Positions 43,291 to 52,270 of a DNA stretch of 64,000 bases are shown piece after piece (positions within the stretch are counted from its first letter, which is position 1; the number at the start of each line of letters is the position of its first letter). A model generated the notes under the pieces. The model was given only the letters and a program-made list of their open reading frames with translations, did no database searches and had not been told where the DNA came from. Location of the stretch: positions 1 through 64,000 of the forward strand of contig NZ_KZ293963.1 of assembly GCF_002352765.1 (NCBI RefSeq). Reading direction: 5' to 3'. A program made the position numbers and the translations under genes. This stretch comes from Alteribacter populi (GTDB taxonomy: Bacteria > Bacillota > Bacilli > Bacillales > Salisediminibacteriaceae).

Positions 43291-44787
43291 ATGAGAGGGA
43301 GAAAAAAGAGGATTGTATCTCAAAAAAATGCTGACAGACCCTCAATTGATGAACAGATAGACATTTTAAAGGAAGGCCTGCCAAAGCCGGCCGCTCCTAA
43401 AAGAATCCTAATATTAGGTGCAGGGATGGCAGGGCTTGTCGCGGCGTATTTACTAAAACAAGCAGGTCATACTGTAGTCATTATTGAAGGGAATAATAGG
43501 GTCGGTGGACGTATATATACGATTCGTGATCGATTTACGAAAGGGAATTATTTTGATGCAGGAGCCATGCGTATTCCAAACTACCACCTTTTAACTTTGG
43601 AACTTGCTCAGAAGTTTGGCTTGTCATTAAATCCATTTATTAGTAGTACGGACAATGACTTGATTTATGTAAACGGCCAACTTGTTAGAAGATATCAATA
43701 TGAAAATAACCCAAGTCTTTTAAGGTATCCCTTAGCCGGATATGAAATCGGAAAAACAGAGATCGAACTGCTTGAGTCTGCCCTACAACCGTTTATCGAC
43801 CTGTACGAAAATGCTTCAATAGAAGAGCAGGAGCGGCTTGTTGAACAATTTGATAGGTATTCTATGGGTACATTTCTTAGAGAAAATCCACTAGGTCGTC
43901 CATTATCCGCTGAAGCGATTCATATGATCCAAGTTTTGTTAGGTATTGAAGGATTTCCTGAAGGTTCGTTTATTGATACTTATCTAAACATCATTAGTAC
44001 CATTTTTGAAGAAGATGTGGAATTCCTTGAAATAGAAGGTGGGAATGATCAATTGCCCAAGTCTTTTTTGTCCCTGTTGGATGAAGATATCTACCTTGAC
44101 CAAACGGTGGAGCGAATCATCCAATACCCTGATCATGTCGATGTCGTTACAAAAAGTGGAGATGGTAAAGAGTACGAGTTTTCGGGAGATATGGTCATTA
44201 CGACAATTCCATTTACGGCTTTTCAATTTATCGAAGTGGAGCCTCGTGACTCTTTATCTTATTTAAAATGGAAAGTGATTCAAACCCTCCACTATGTCCC
44301 TTCAGTAAAGATTGGACTTGAGTTTAAGGAGAAGTTTTGGGAGAAGGATGGGATGCGTGGAGGAAACCTGACGACCGATCTTCCCATTCAGTTTCTTTAC
44401 TATCCTAGTCATGATATTGGTAAACCAGGACCAGGAGTTCTCCATGCCAGCTACAGTTGGGGAGATAACGCCAGACTGTGGGAATCTCGAACAGAAGAAG
44501 AGAGGATTAGGCAGACACTGAACTATTTATCCGCTATTCATGGAGAAGAAGTATTAGACCTCTATTTGGGCGGTGCAACGTTTAGTTGGGACCATAACCC
44601 CTTTTCTGCAGGGTGCTTTGCAATGTATGTTCCTTATCAGGCAGCTAATTATCCTGAAATTATAAAGAGGCCTGAGGGATTAATGCATTTTGCCGGGGAA
44701 CACACATCAGAACTTCATGGCTGGATTGAAGGAGCTGTAGAGTCAGGAATCCGAGCAGCTTTGGAAGTGAATGAGAGAGTCTTATAA
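43291..44787 (+). CDS. Flavin-containing amine oxidase (L-amino-acid oxidase-like), copy 1
   Basis: A 498-residue FAD enzyme. The dinucleotide-binding motif ILGAGMAGLVAAYLLKQAG (about 40-58) is followed by GNNRVGGR, and the substrate-domain motif YFDAGAMRIP. The C-terminal FAD motif is HFAGEHTSELHGWIEGAVES. It should oxidise an amino acid or amine with release of H2O2. ATG 43291 is chosen by alignment with the paralogue at 61684; the frame extends 35 codons further without support. It lies between two inverted insertion-sequence remnants, suggesting past mobilisation. Confidence 0.85.
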   Translation: MRGRKKRIVSQKNADRPSIDEQIDILKEGLPKPAAPKRILILGAGMAGLVAAYLLKQAGHTVVIIEGNNRVGGRIYTIRDRFTKGNYFDAGAMRIPNYHLLTLELAQKFGLSLNPFISSTDNDLIYVNGQLVRRYQYENNPSLLRYPLAGYEIGKTEIELLESALQPFIDLYENASIEEQERLVEQFDRYSMGTFLRENPLGRPLSAEAIHMIQVLLGIEGFPEGSFIDTYLNIISTIFEEDVEFLEIEGGNDQLPKSFLSLLDEDIYLDQTVERIIQYPDHVDVVTKSGDGKEYEFSGDMVITTIPFTAFQFIEVEPRDSLSYLKWKVIQTLHYVPSVKIGLEFKEKFWEKDGMRGGNLTTDLPIQFLYYPSHDIGKPGPGVLHASYSWGDNARLWESRTEEERIRQTLNYLSAIHGEEVLDLYLGGATFSWDHNPFSAGCFAMYVPYQAANYPEIIKRPEGLMHFAGEHTSELHGWIEGAVESGIRAALEVNERVL

Positions 44788-44817
44788 TATACTTTAAAAA
44801 CAACAGTTTACACTTGG

Positions 44818-44856
44818 TCTGAGCCCAGGCAGTTCAACGGTTCTAAGACATGAAAA
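44818..44856 (+). mobile_element. Insertion-sequence end fragment
   Basis: CCCAGGCAGTTCAACGG and TTCTAAGACATGAAAAA match 11031-11064 with few changes. It stops abruptly and runs into the truncated HIT gene. With the inverted remnant ending near 43135 it encloses the amine oxidase gene. Confidence 0.65.
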
Positions 44857-45053
44857 AGAAGCACATTCCATCTCTCGTAACAATTGAGGAAAGTGATAAC
44901 GATCTACTACTTGAATTGTTAGGAGTTATTAAGAAGGTGGCTGCCAACGTAAATTCAGACAACGGAGCCTGCAGGGTGATTACTAATTTAGGTGAATATC
45001 AAGATTCCAAACATTTTCATTGGCATATCGTGTCTGGGGTTCCAATAAAATAA
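44857..45053 (+). pseudogene. 3' fragment of a HIT-family gene
   Basis: Codes for the C-terminal part of a histidine-triad protein: IKKVAANVNSDNGACRVITN followed by HFHWHIVSG, where HxHxH is the catalytic triad motif. The N-terminal two thirds are missing and replaced by the insertion-sequence end, which even supplies an ATG (44850) in frame. Function is unlikely. Confidence 0.65.
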
Positions 45054-45232
45054 AGTTTGTAAGGAATCAGCCCTTGAAGAAGCCTAACTTTGAAGACATC
45101 CAGATAAAGCTCAATAGAATCCAACCTCTGAAACTAAGACTTTAATCTGATTTTTTTCCAGACCTCAGTTCATTCTCTGATCGTATTGTATATGGTTAAA
45201 TTTAGGTAGTAATGAAAATGGAGGTTGTTAAG

Positions 45233-45697
45233 ATGATTAAAGGCTTGTTTGAAGCACATTTACCAGTGAAAGATTTAGAAAATTCCATTCATTTTTACGA
45301 AAAGGTAGGCTTGAAATTTGCTTTGAGGAGCGGGAATACTGCTTTTTTCTGGATCAAAGAAGGTGAAAGCTGGCTGGGACTTTGGGAAGGAAAAGAATAT
45401 GAGACCCCTTATCATCCGTCGCTAAAGCACATCGCTTTCCATGTATCCTATGAGGATTTAAAAAAGTCCGTATCGTGGTTAGAGGCAAGAGGAGTGCCGG
45501 TTGTTTCATTTGGTAGCCGAACATCGGTTGCACCGTTTGTCAGACCGTACCAAGGAAATGCATCAGTGTATTTCGAAGATCCAGATGGCAATAGCTTGGA
45601 GTTGATGTGTCATGTGGAGGTTCCAGAAAAATTAAAAACGATCACGGATAAACTGAGTTTAAAGGATTGGGAGAAGCTCTTAATGAAGAATGAATAA
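45233..45697 (+). CDS. VOC-superfamily (glyoxalase/dioxygenase fold) protein
   Basis: A 154-residue protein with two beta-alpha-beta-beta-beta modules: GLFEAHLPVKDLENSIHFYE ... SWLGLW and LKHIAFHVSYEDL ... VYFEDPDGNSLELMCH. His and Glu residues in LPV-, IAFHV- and LELMC- positions can bind a divalent metal. Relatives include glyoxalases, dioxygenases and fosfomycin-resistance enzymes; the substrate is unknown. ATG 45233 follows ATGGAGGTTGTTAAG. A decayed paralogue lies at 40620. Confidence 0.82.
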   Translation: MIKGLFEAHLPVKDLENSIHFYEKVGLKFALRSGNTAFFWIKEGESWLGLWEGKEYETPYHPSLKHIAFHVSYEDLKKSVSWLEARGVPVVSFGSRTSVAPFVRPYQGNASVYFEDPDGNSLELMCHVEVPEKLKTITDKLSLKDWEKLLMKNE

Positions 45698-45746
45698 GGA
45701 TCAAAAGGAGAGCACCTCTATCAAAGCAGGTGCTCTACTGTCATTA

Positions 45747-47666
45747 TTAGCGTTCTCGCTCATTTATTTGTTGGACAATTTTCCTTTTAAACTCTTCGAT
45801 AGGCATGCGCTCAGATTTTTTAGCCCCATATTGGCGAACATTGACACTGCTTTCATTTATTTCGTTGTCACCTAGGACCAAAATGTAAGGAACTTTTTGC
45901 ATTTGAGATTCTCTTATTTTATAGCCCAACTTTTCATTTCTATCATCAACTTTTACTCGAATGCCGTGCGTCATTAACTCTGACTGTACCTTTAATGCAT
46001 AATCTAAATGAACACTTGCAACAGGAATAATCTCTACATGTACCGGAGCTAACCATACTGGAAAAGCACCAGCAAAGTGTTCGATAAGAATTCCGAAGAA
46101 GCGATCAATGGATCCGAAGATGGCGCGATGGATGACAACGGGCCGTACTTTTTCGTTGTTTTCATTTACATATGTTAAATCAAATTTCTCAGGCATTTGA
46201 AAATCGAGTTGAATAGTTGCGCATTGATGATTTCGGTTTAGCGCGTCTTTAATATGAAAATCAATCTTCGGGCCATAAAATGCACCATCGCCTTCGTTTA
46301 ACTGATAATTTATTTCTAAATCTTCCAGTACGTTTTGTAGGGCTTTTTCTGAAACGTTCCACATCTCGTCATTACCTAATGAATCTTCAGGACGTGTGGA
46401 AAGCTCCACTGTGTAGTCAAAGTTAAACGTACGATAAACTCTATCTATAAGTTTAAACACATGTATAATTTCACTTTCGATTTGATCTTCTCGTACGAAA
46501 ATGTGGGCATCATCTTGACAAAACGTACGAACACGGACCATTCCGTTTAACGCACCGCTGAATTCATGGCGATGAACCTGGCCAAATTCTGCCATACGGA
46601 TAGGGAGGTCGCGATATGAGTGTAGATAGTCCTTATATATAAGCATGTGTCCCGGGCAGTTCATAGGTTTCAACGCGAAATTTGTTTTGTCAACTTCGGA
46701 AAAGTACATGTTTTCCTTATAATAGTCCCAATGGCCTGATTGCTCCCACATCCGTTGATTCATCAGCAGCGGTGTACGAACCTCTGTGTAATCGGCTAAG
46801 TTTTGAAGCTCACGCAAGAAGTTTTCTAATTCCGTTCTGACAATCTGTCCTTTAGGTAAATAAAAAGGCATTCCTGGTGCTTCTTCCGAGAACATAAACA
46901 ATCCTAACTCTTTACCTAATTTACGATGATCTCGTTTTGCGGCTTTCTCTAAAAATTCAAGATGTTCGTTCAGCTCTTTTTCCTTCTTAAATGCATAACC
47001 ATATACTCGTTGAAGGACTTGGTTCTCACTGTCACCGCGCCAATAAGCGCCTGATACACGAGACAGCTTGAACGATTTTATCAAACCAGTTGATGGGAGA
47101 TGCGGACCGCGGCAAAGATCAATGAACTCTCCTTGCTCATAAAGAGTGATTTTTTTATCTTTAGAGATGTCTTTTAATAATTCAAGCTTTAAGGGCTCAT
47201 TTCTTTTCTCAAAAAGTACAGCAGCCTCTTCATAAGTCGTCTCGATTCTCTTGATGGCTAAATTTTCTTTGATGATGTTTGCCATTTCTTTTTCGATATC
47301 ATGTAATTCCTCAACATTAAGGTTGTCGGGAAGTTTGATGTCATAATAAAATCCGTTTTCAATTCCCGGACCAATCCCCAATTGGACATTTTTGTACAAT
47401 CGTTTAACCGCTTGCGCCAAAATATGAGCTGTGGAGTGTCTGAGGATCTCTAGACCCTCCTCAGAATCTAGCGTTAAAATTGTGAGGTCGCAATCTTGAC
47501 ATAAAGGTTGACGTAAATCCACTAGGTCTCCGTTTATTTTTCCTGCAACTGCACTCTTTTTCAAACTTGAACTAATCGATGCAGCGATTTCTTCTATTGT
47601 AATGCCTTTTGGATAATCCTTCTTTTGACCATCCGGAAATTGAACGTTCATTCGTTTTTCATTCAT
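45747..47666 (-). CDS. thrS: Threonyl-tRNA synthetase
   Basis: A 639-residue class II synthetase. It has an N-terminal TGS domain (1-62), the editing domain with HSTAHILAQAVKRLY and CRGPHLPST, the catalytic core with motif 2 region HRHEFSGALNGMVRVRTFCQ and motif 3 near VIHRAIFGSIDRFFG, and a C-terminal anticodon-binding domain. It charges tRNA-Thr in the cytoplasm. ATG 47666 follows ATGGAGTTGATAGT. Two tandem T-box leaders upstream resemble the arrangement of the inducible thrZ type of B. subtilis, so this may be the regulated enzyme of a pair. Confidence 0.95.
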   Translation of the reverse strand: MNEKRMNVQFPDGQKKDYPKGITIEEIAASISSSLKKSAVAGKINGDLVDLRQPLCQDCDLTILTLDSEEGLEILRHSTAHILAQAVKRLYKNVQLGIGPGIENGFYYDIKLPDNLNVEELHDIEKEMANIIKENLAIKRIETTYEEAAVLFEKRNEPLKLELLKDISKDKKITLYEQGEFIDLCRGPHLPSTGLIKSFKLSRVSGAYWRGDSENQVLQRVYGYAFKKEKELNEHLEFLEKAAKRDHRKLGKELGLFMFSEEAPGMPFYLPKGQIVRTELENFLRELQNLADYTEVRTPLLMNQRMWEQSGHWDYYKENMYFSEVDKTNFALKPMNCPGHMLIYKDYLHSYRDLPIRMAEFGQVHRHEFSGALNGMVRVRTFCQDDAHIFVREDQIESEIIHVFKLIDRVYRTFNFDYTVELSTRPEDSLGNDEMWNVSEKALQNVLEDLEINYQLNEGDGAFYGPKIDFHIKDALNRNHQCATIQLDFQMPEKFDLTYVNENNEKVRPVVIHRAIFGSIDRFFGILIEHFAGAFPVWLAPVHVEIIPVASVHLDYALKVQSELMTHGIRVKVDDRNEKLGYKIRESQMQKVPYILVLGDNEINESSVNVRQYGAKKSERMPIEEFKRKIVQQINERER

Positions 47667-47804
47667 ACTATCAACTCCATTGGTTATTTTTAGATGATGC
47701 TGTTTGTAGAATTAATGAATTTTTTGTTGAAAAGAATCAATTTTGGATGGAGTAAATTTACTGATGTGTAGAAAAAAGTCTGTTTTGTTTAGAAAAAGCA
47801 TTCA

Positions 47805-48056
47805 ATTAAAAAAAACACATCCATCCCGGTAAAAAGGGACGAATGCGTTGTTATCCGTGGTTCCACCCAAGTTCCCACAAGACTATAAAGCCCGTGGCTC
47901 AAGGAGCTGGTAACGTAGCTTAAACGGTATCGGATACTTTGGTTCACCGATACAACTCGAAGGTGGTAAATCATTTTTCTGCGTTAGGAAGATCACAGCA
48001 AATTCTTCCCTCTCTGAAAACCGTTAAAAATGATTCATGTCCTCGTCATCGTTTTA
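47805..48056 (-). ncRNA. T-box leader 2 (gene-proximal) of thrS
   Basis: On the minus strand it has the AGAGAGGGAAG stem I element, a candidate Thr specifier ACC in TTTACCACCTTCGAG, the invariant T-box GGGTGGAACCACG, and a terminator ending in eight T residues that competes with the antiterminator. Uncharged tRNA-Thr should stabilise the antiterminator and allow thrS transcription. Confidence 0.9.
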
Positions 48057-48065
48057 CTCTTTATA

Positions 48066-48310
48066 AACAAAAAAACACTCATCCCTCGCAAAGGGACGAG
48101 TGTTGATACCCGTGGTTCCACCCAAGTTCCCACGGATTAAAAATACCGTGGCTCAAGAAGCTGTAACGTAGCTTAAACGGTATTGGTTACTTAAGTTCCC
48201 CAATACAGCTCAGAGGTGGTAAATTATTTCTTGCGTTAGGAAGGTTACAGCAAATCCTTCCCTCTCTGGAAACGGTGAAAATAATCTGTGTCCTCTTCGT
48301 AGCTGATTTT
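48066..48310 (-). ncRNA. T-box leader 1 (distal) of thrS
   Basis: A second complete T-box element with the same order of parts: AGAGAGGGAAGG, specifier region TTTACCACCTCTGAG, GGGTGGAACCACG and a terminator stem ACACTCGTCCC with GGGATGAGTGT followed by T residues. It is closely similar to the proximal copy, so it arose by local duplication. Two elements in series sharpen the response to tRNA charging. Confidence 0.9.
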
Positions 48311-48567
48311 CGTTAGTAAAAGACCGCTTTACGACTTTTCTTATTGTTAAGGTTATGTGTTATCATACACCAGGCAAATCGAATATACAACGCTTTTGAA
48401 AAAATATTTGAAATTTTAAATTTCCACTCCATTTAGAATAAGCTCACTGGAGTAAATTATTGTTTCTCTTGATTGAGCGCTCACTTATAGCATAGAAAAA
48501 GCAATATGGAGCACATTAATGGTAGGTCTTTAAAATACACAAATAATGTTATTGGAGGATTTGATTT

Positions 48568-49344
48568 ATGGAACAGCATAACCAACAGAAGGAACAAGCT
48601 AAACAAAAGAACCATACTATACAAGAAGAAAAACAAGCAATCCAACAAGGAGAACAAGCTATCCAGCAAGGGGAGCAGGCGATCCAACAAGTAGAACAGG
48701 CAAAACGTAGTGAAATGGCCAAGCAAAAAGAACAGGATGTGCGATATGCTGTGCAGCAAGCTGAACAAGACCAGGCTGTAGGACAAGAGGGACAAGCAAT
48801 CCAACAGGCGGAACAAGCGATTCAAAATGAACAGGCTGTGGTAGAAGAACAAGCAATCCAACAGGCGGAACAAGCGATTCAAAATGAACAGGCTGTGGTA
48901 GAAGAACAAGCAATTCAACAGGCGGACCAAGCGATTCAAAACGAAAAGGCTGTGGTAGAAGAACAAGCAATCCAACAAGCCCAACAAGCAATTCAGAACG
49001 GACAGGCAATCCAACAGGAACAGGCAATTCAACAAGCTGAACAAGCTGTTCAACATGTTCAGCAAGTTATTCAGCAGGCCGGAACTCCAATACCTAACCA
49101 AAAGGCACAACAAGCATATCAAGCTGTACATCAAGCACAGGCAAAGTTACAAACGGAAAACTTCCATTTACAACAATCACAACAGCGATTACAGGATGCA
49201 CAAATGCAGCTTTATCAGGCACAACAACAAGTTAAACAAGAACAGAAACAGGTTAGTCAAGAGCAACAACAAGTAAAACAGGCACAACATCAAGTACAGC
49301 AAGCCCAGGAAAGTGCAAGGACAGAACAAGACAATCTTCAATAA
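48568..49344 (+). CDS. Gln/Glu-rich repeat protein, coiled-coil type, unknown function
   Basis: 258 residues, about 30 percent Gln with many Ala and Glu. The core holds three near-perfect copies of a 19-residue unit, AIQQAEQAIQNEQAVVEEQ, each 57 bases, preceded and followed by shorter QAIQQ(G/A)EQ repeats. Predicted to be a long helix or coiled coil without hydrophobic membrane parts or signal peptide. ATG 48568 has GGAGG at ideal spacing. The opposite strand is also open (48481-49134) but is an artefact of the codon pattern. Composition resembles some spore-coat or cytoskeletal proteins; no function can be assigned. Confidence 0.7.
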   Translation: MEQHNQQKEQAKQKNHTIQEEKQAIQQGEQAIQQGEQAIQQVEQAKRSEMAKQKEQDVRYAVQQAEQDQAVGQEGQAIQQAEQAIQNEQAVVEEQAIQQAEQAIQNEQAVVEEQAIQQADQAIQNEKAVVEEQAIQQAQQAIQNGQAIQQEQAIQQAEQAVQHVQQVIQQAGTPIPNQKAQQAYQAVHQAQAKLQTENFHLQQSQQRLQDAQMQLYQAQQQVKQEQKQVSQEQQQVKQAQHQVQQAQESARTEQDNLQ

Positions 49345-49449
49345 ATGTGAAGCAATCGAGAAGGTTCAAGATATGGTTGAATCTAGTAAGAGTAGAGAGG
49401 GCAACTATCATTTATACAGATATTTTGTACAGTAAATAGAAAAAAATTT

Positions 49450-49487
49450 GAGAACCCCATTTAATTGTCGAGTAGGGTTCTCTTTTA
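49450..49487 (+). terminator. Terminator after the Gln-rich gene
   Basis: GAGAACCC pairs with GGGTTCTC; TTTT follows. Confidence 0.75.
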
Positions 49488-49647
49488 GTTTGTGGGTAAC
49501 ATTGTTTTCGCGAATATTTTTTGCTAATACCATTATTAGGTAATAAGAACTAACTTTTACTTTATGTAATAAAAATATTGAATAATTAGAATTCAGTTGA
49601 TATACTTACACAAATAATAAATGGCTCTAACAACTTCATATTGATAA

Positions 49648-49763
49648 CTTTTTATCCAGAGAGGTGGAGGGATATGGCCCTGTGAAACCTCAACAACCGC
49701 AATCATTTGATTGAAAGGTGTTAATTCCATCAGAGCACAAAGGTGCTTTGAAAGATAAGAAGG
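49648..49763 (+). ncRNA. SAM-I (S-box) riboswitch
   Basis: All conserved blocks are present: TTATCCAGAGAGGTGGAGGG, ATATGGCCCTGTGAAACC, TCAACAACC, AAGGTGTTAATTCC and the closing GAAAGATAAG. It senses S-adenosylmethionine and should switch off the downstream sulfur genes when methionine is plentiful. Confidence 0.95.
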
Positions 49764-49804
49764 GGATCTAAACTTTATGTATTTGTATACCCTCTTCTTT
49801 TCTG
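49757..49804 (+). terminator. Riboswitch expression-platform terminator
   Basis: AGAAGGGG pairs with CCCTCTTCT across a long AT loop, then TTTTCT. Its left arm overlaps the end of the SAM-I core, as needed for switching. Confidence 0.75.
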
Positions 49805-49991
49805 AAGGGGGTTATTTTAATTGCGAAAGTTAGAAAGATGATTGTTATCTTTCAGGTTTCACTGAAGGTTTTCACATTTTAAACCAATTGTTCAGATGCG
49901 AATTATTACTTTTAGGTTGTATGGGTTGAAGCTATTTATATGAGGAAGGGTCGGTAGCTACAAAAACTATCCGCAGAAAAGGGGAACGAGT

Positions 49992-51386
49992 ATGCCAAAA
50001 CAAATCATTTTAAATGCATTCGAGATGACAAGCGCGATGCACAATTCTCATGGTTTATGGAAGCATCGAAAAAGTAAAAGACACCGTCAGTATAAAGACA
50101 TTCATTATTGGATCGAATTGGCTAGGTTATTGGAAAAAGGGAAGTTTGATGCGGTCTTTTTTGCAGAAGTATTAGGAATTTATGATACGTATCGGCAAAG
50201 TCAGGAGCCTTCGATTAAAGATGGTTTACAGGTACCTGCCAATGATGCTTCTTATATAGTTCCAGCAATGGCAAGTGTGACCGAGCATTTATCGTTTGCA
50301 ATTACAGTTAGTACGACATATGAACAGCCATTTGGGAATGCGAGGCGTTTTTCCACATTAGATCATTTAACGAACGGACGCATCGGCTGGAATGTTGTGA
50401 CATCCTATTTACCAAACGCTGCGAGAAACTACGGGTTAACGGATATGATTAAGCATGATCAGCGCTACAATATCGCAGATGAGTTTTTAGATGTCTCTTA
50501 TAAATTATGGGAATCAAGTTGGGAGGACGGCGCAGTCGTTGAAGATGTTGAAAATAAAACGTTGGTTGAGCCATCTAAAGTCCATGAAATCAACCACGAA
50601 GGAGAATTCTTTAACGTAACCGGCCCGCATTTAAGTGAACCTTCTGTGCAGCGAACACCTGTTATTTATCAAGCTGGAACGTCTGAAAAAGGAAGAGAAT
50701 TTGCAGCTAAGCATGCTGAGTGTGTATTTGTCGGTGGACCGACTGCTGAAAAAATAAGGTATTACGCGGAAGATATTAAACAGCGTGCTCGGGCTCACGG
50801 ACGTAATCCAGACCACATTAAAATCTTTTCGTTTTTAAATGTGGTGGTGGCGAAAACATCAGAAGAAGCCGAGAAGAAATTTAAAGAGTACGCCGACCTT
50901 TGGAGTGAGGACGCAGCCAAAGCGCAGTTCGCGGGTGCAAGTGGGTATGACTTGGAAGAATATGAAAAACTGAACGCGGAGCTTCCTTTTGATTTTAAGA
51001 AGACCGAACATGCCCATTATAAGGCGGCGACTGTTGACAGAGATGCGCAAAACAAACCTAATATTGGTGAGGTGTTAGGCCGCTTTACTAGCATCGATCG
51101 AGAAACTTATATAGTCGGGAATCCGGCGGAAGTTGCTGATGGGATACAGTACCAGTTTGAAGCTTCAGGAGTTGATGGATTCAACCTTAATCACCTAGTC
51201 ACACCCGCTGACTTAGAGGATTTCATTGACTTGGTGATCCCGGAGCTTCAGGCGAGAGGCCTTTATAAAAAAGAATATAAACAAGGAACGCTCAGGAAAA
51301 AACTGTTTGATCAAGGAAGTCTACTTCCCGAAGATCATCCTGGATATTTATATAAAAAGCCGGAACGCCATCTTCTAAAAAAATAA
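49992..51386 (+). CDS. FMN-dependent monooxygenase, NtaA/SnaA/DszA family
   Basis: A 464-residue luciferase-like monooxygenase of the reduced-flavin group. It opens LNAFEMTSAMHNSHGLWKH, and contains EKGKFDAVFFAEVLGIYD, LDHLTNGRIGWNVVTSY, the HDQRYNIADEFLDVSYKLW segment and PVIYQAGTSEKGREFAAKHA. Members oxidise sulfur or nitrogen compounds such as dimethyl sulfone, dibenzothiophene products, nitrilotriacetate or S-(2-succino)cysteine (B. subtilis YxeK). SAM-riboswitch control shows a role in sulfur supply. It needs an FMN reductase, not encoded here. Confidence 0.88.
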   Translation: MPKQIILNAFEMTSAMHNSHGLWKHRKSKRHRQYKDIHYWIELARLLEKGKFDAVFFAEVLGIYDTYRQSQEPSIKDGLQVPANDASYIVPAMASVTEHLSFAITVSTTYEQPFGNARRFSTLDHLTNGRIGWNVVTSYLPNAARNYGLTDMIKHDQRYNIADEFLDVSYKLWESSWEDGAVVEDVENKTLVEPSKVHEINHEGEFFNVTGPHLSEPSVQRTPVIYQAGTSEKGREFAAKHAECVFVGGPTAEKIRYYAEDIKQRARAHGRNPDHIKIFSFLNVVVAKTSEEAEKKFKEYADLWSEDAAKAQFAGASGYDLEEYEKLNAELPFDFKKTEHAHYKAATVDRDAQNKPNIGEVLGRFTSIDRETYIVGNPAEVADGIQYQFEASGVDGFNLNHLVTPADLEDFIDLVIPELQARGLYKKEYKQGTLRKKLFDQGSLLPEDHPGYLYKKPERHLLKK

Positions 51387-51412
51387 AAAAATTATCGGAA
51401 AGGGAGTTGAGT

Positions 51413-52240
51413 ATGGAAAAAAGACAAGGTTTATTGTCTGTGATAACTTTGTTGTTCATTTTATTGACTGCTTGTAATGAAAGTAGTTCTGCAGGGGATG
51501 CACCTGAGGAAAAAGAAATTGTCTTTGGAGCAACCGTTCCGTATACTGAGATGCTGGAATGGGCGGTGAAGCCATCTCTTGAGGAAAAAGGATACGATGT
51601 CACTGTTATGGAATTTAGTGATTACGTCCAACCGAACAATGCCTTAGATGAAGGCTCACTAGATGCAAATCTCTTTCAACATGAAGTATACTTAACGGCT
51701 TTTTCTGAAGAAGCGAATCTTGATTTATCATTAGTAATTCCAGTGCCTACTGCTCCCATTGGTATTTATTCAAATAAATATGAATCATTAACTGATATTG
51801 AAGACGGCAGTTCAGTTGGGATTGCAAATGATCCAACGAATCTTTCACGTGGTTTAACGGTTTTGAGGGACGCGGGTTTAATTGAAATTAGTGATGATGC
51901 CGATCCTATACGAGCTTCTACTGCTGATATTACCGATAATCCAAAAAATCTTCAATTCCATGAAATTGAGGCAGGGCAGTTACCACGTTCCCTTGAATCT
52001 TTGGACTTGGCAGCAGTAAATGGAAATTTTGCGATTGCTGCTGGTATGGATTTGACTAAGGCTCTTGCATTAGATAATTTGCCCCCTGAAATTCAAAATC
52101 AGGTTGTCGTAAATACAGAAGATCTAGACGAACAATTTGTAAACGATATTAAAGAAGTAATCCGGTCAGGAGAATTTGAGAAAGTGATCGATAATGACTT
52201 TCAAGGTTTCAAAAAGCCAGGCTGGATGGCTGAAGAGTAA
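51413..52240 (+). CDS. MetQ/NlpA-family substrate-binding lipoprotein
   Basis: A 275-residue lipoprotein with lipobox LTAC. The mature part follows the NlpA pattern: EIVFGATVPYTEMLEWAVKP, LDANLFQHEVYL, VPTAPIGIYSNKY and ANDPTNLSRGLTVLRDAGLI. These proteins bind methionine or related sulfur compounds. ATG 51413 follows AAAGGGAGTTGAGT. No ATPase or permease is adjacent, so it would have to use a MetN/MetI transporter encoded elsewhere. Co-transcribed with the monooxygenase. Confidence 0.87.
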   Translation: MEKRQGLLSVITLLFILLTACNESSSAGDAPEEKEIVFGATVPYTEMLEWAVKPSLEEKGYDVTVMEFSDYVQPNNALDEGSLDANLFQHEVYLTAFSEEANLDLSLVIPVPTAPIGIYSNKYESLTDIEDGSSVGIANDPTNLSRGLTVLRDAGLIEISDDADPIRASTADITDNPKNLQFHEIEAGQLPRSLESLDLAAVNGNFAIAAGMDLTKALALDNLPPEIQNQVVVNTEDLDEQFVNDIKEVIRSGEFEKVIDNDFQGFKKPGWMAEE

Positions 52241-52270
52241 TGAAGATAGTCAGGAAGGAGATACCAACCA

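Noticed and set aside
47789..47974. 61-codon minus-strand frame in the thrS leader
   Set aside because: It runs through the T-box core and has no ribosome binding site; the stretch is fully explained as regulatory RNA.
48784..49000. Regular 57-bp repeats that look at first like a CRISPR array or minisatellite
   Set aside because: The units are contiguous without variable spacers and stay in one reading frame with a proper ribosome binding site, so they are coding repeats.
48481..49134. 217-codon Leu-rich frame on the minus strand opposite the Gln-rich gene
   Set aside because: CAA/CAG codons give TTG/CTG on the other strand, so a Leu-rich open frame arises automatically. No ribosome binding site supports it.
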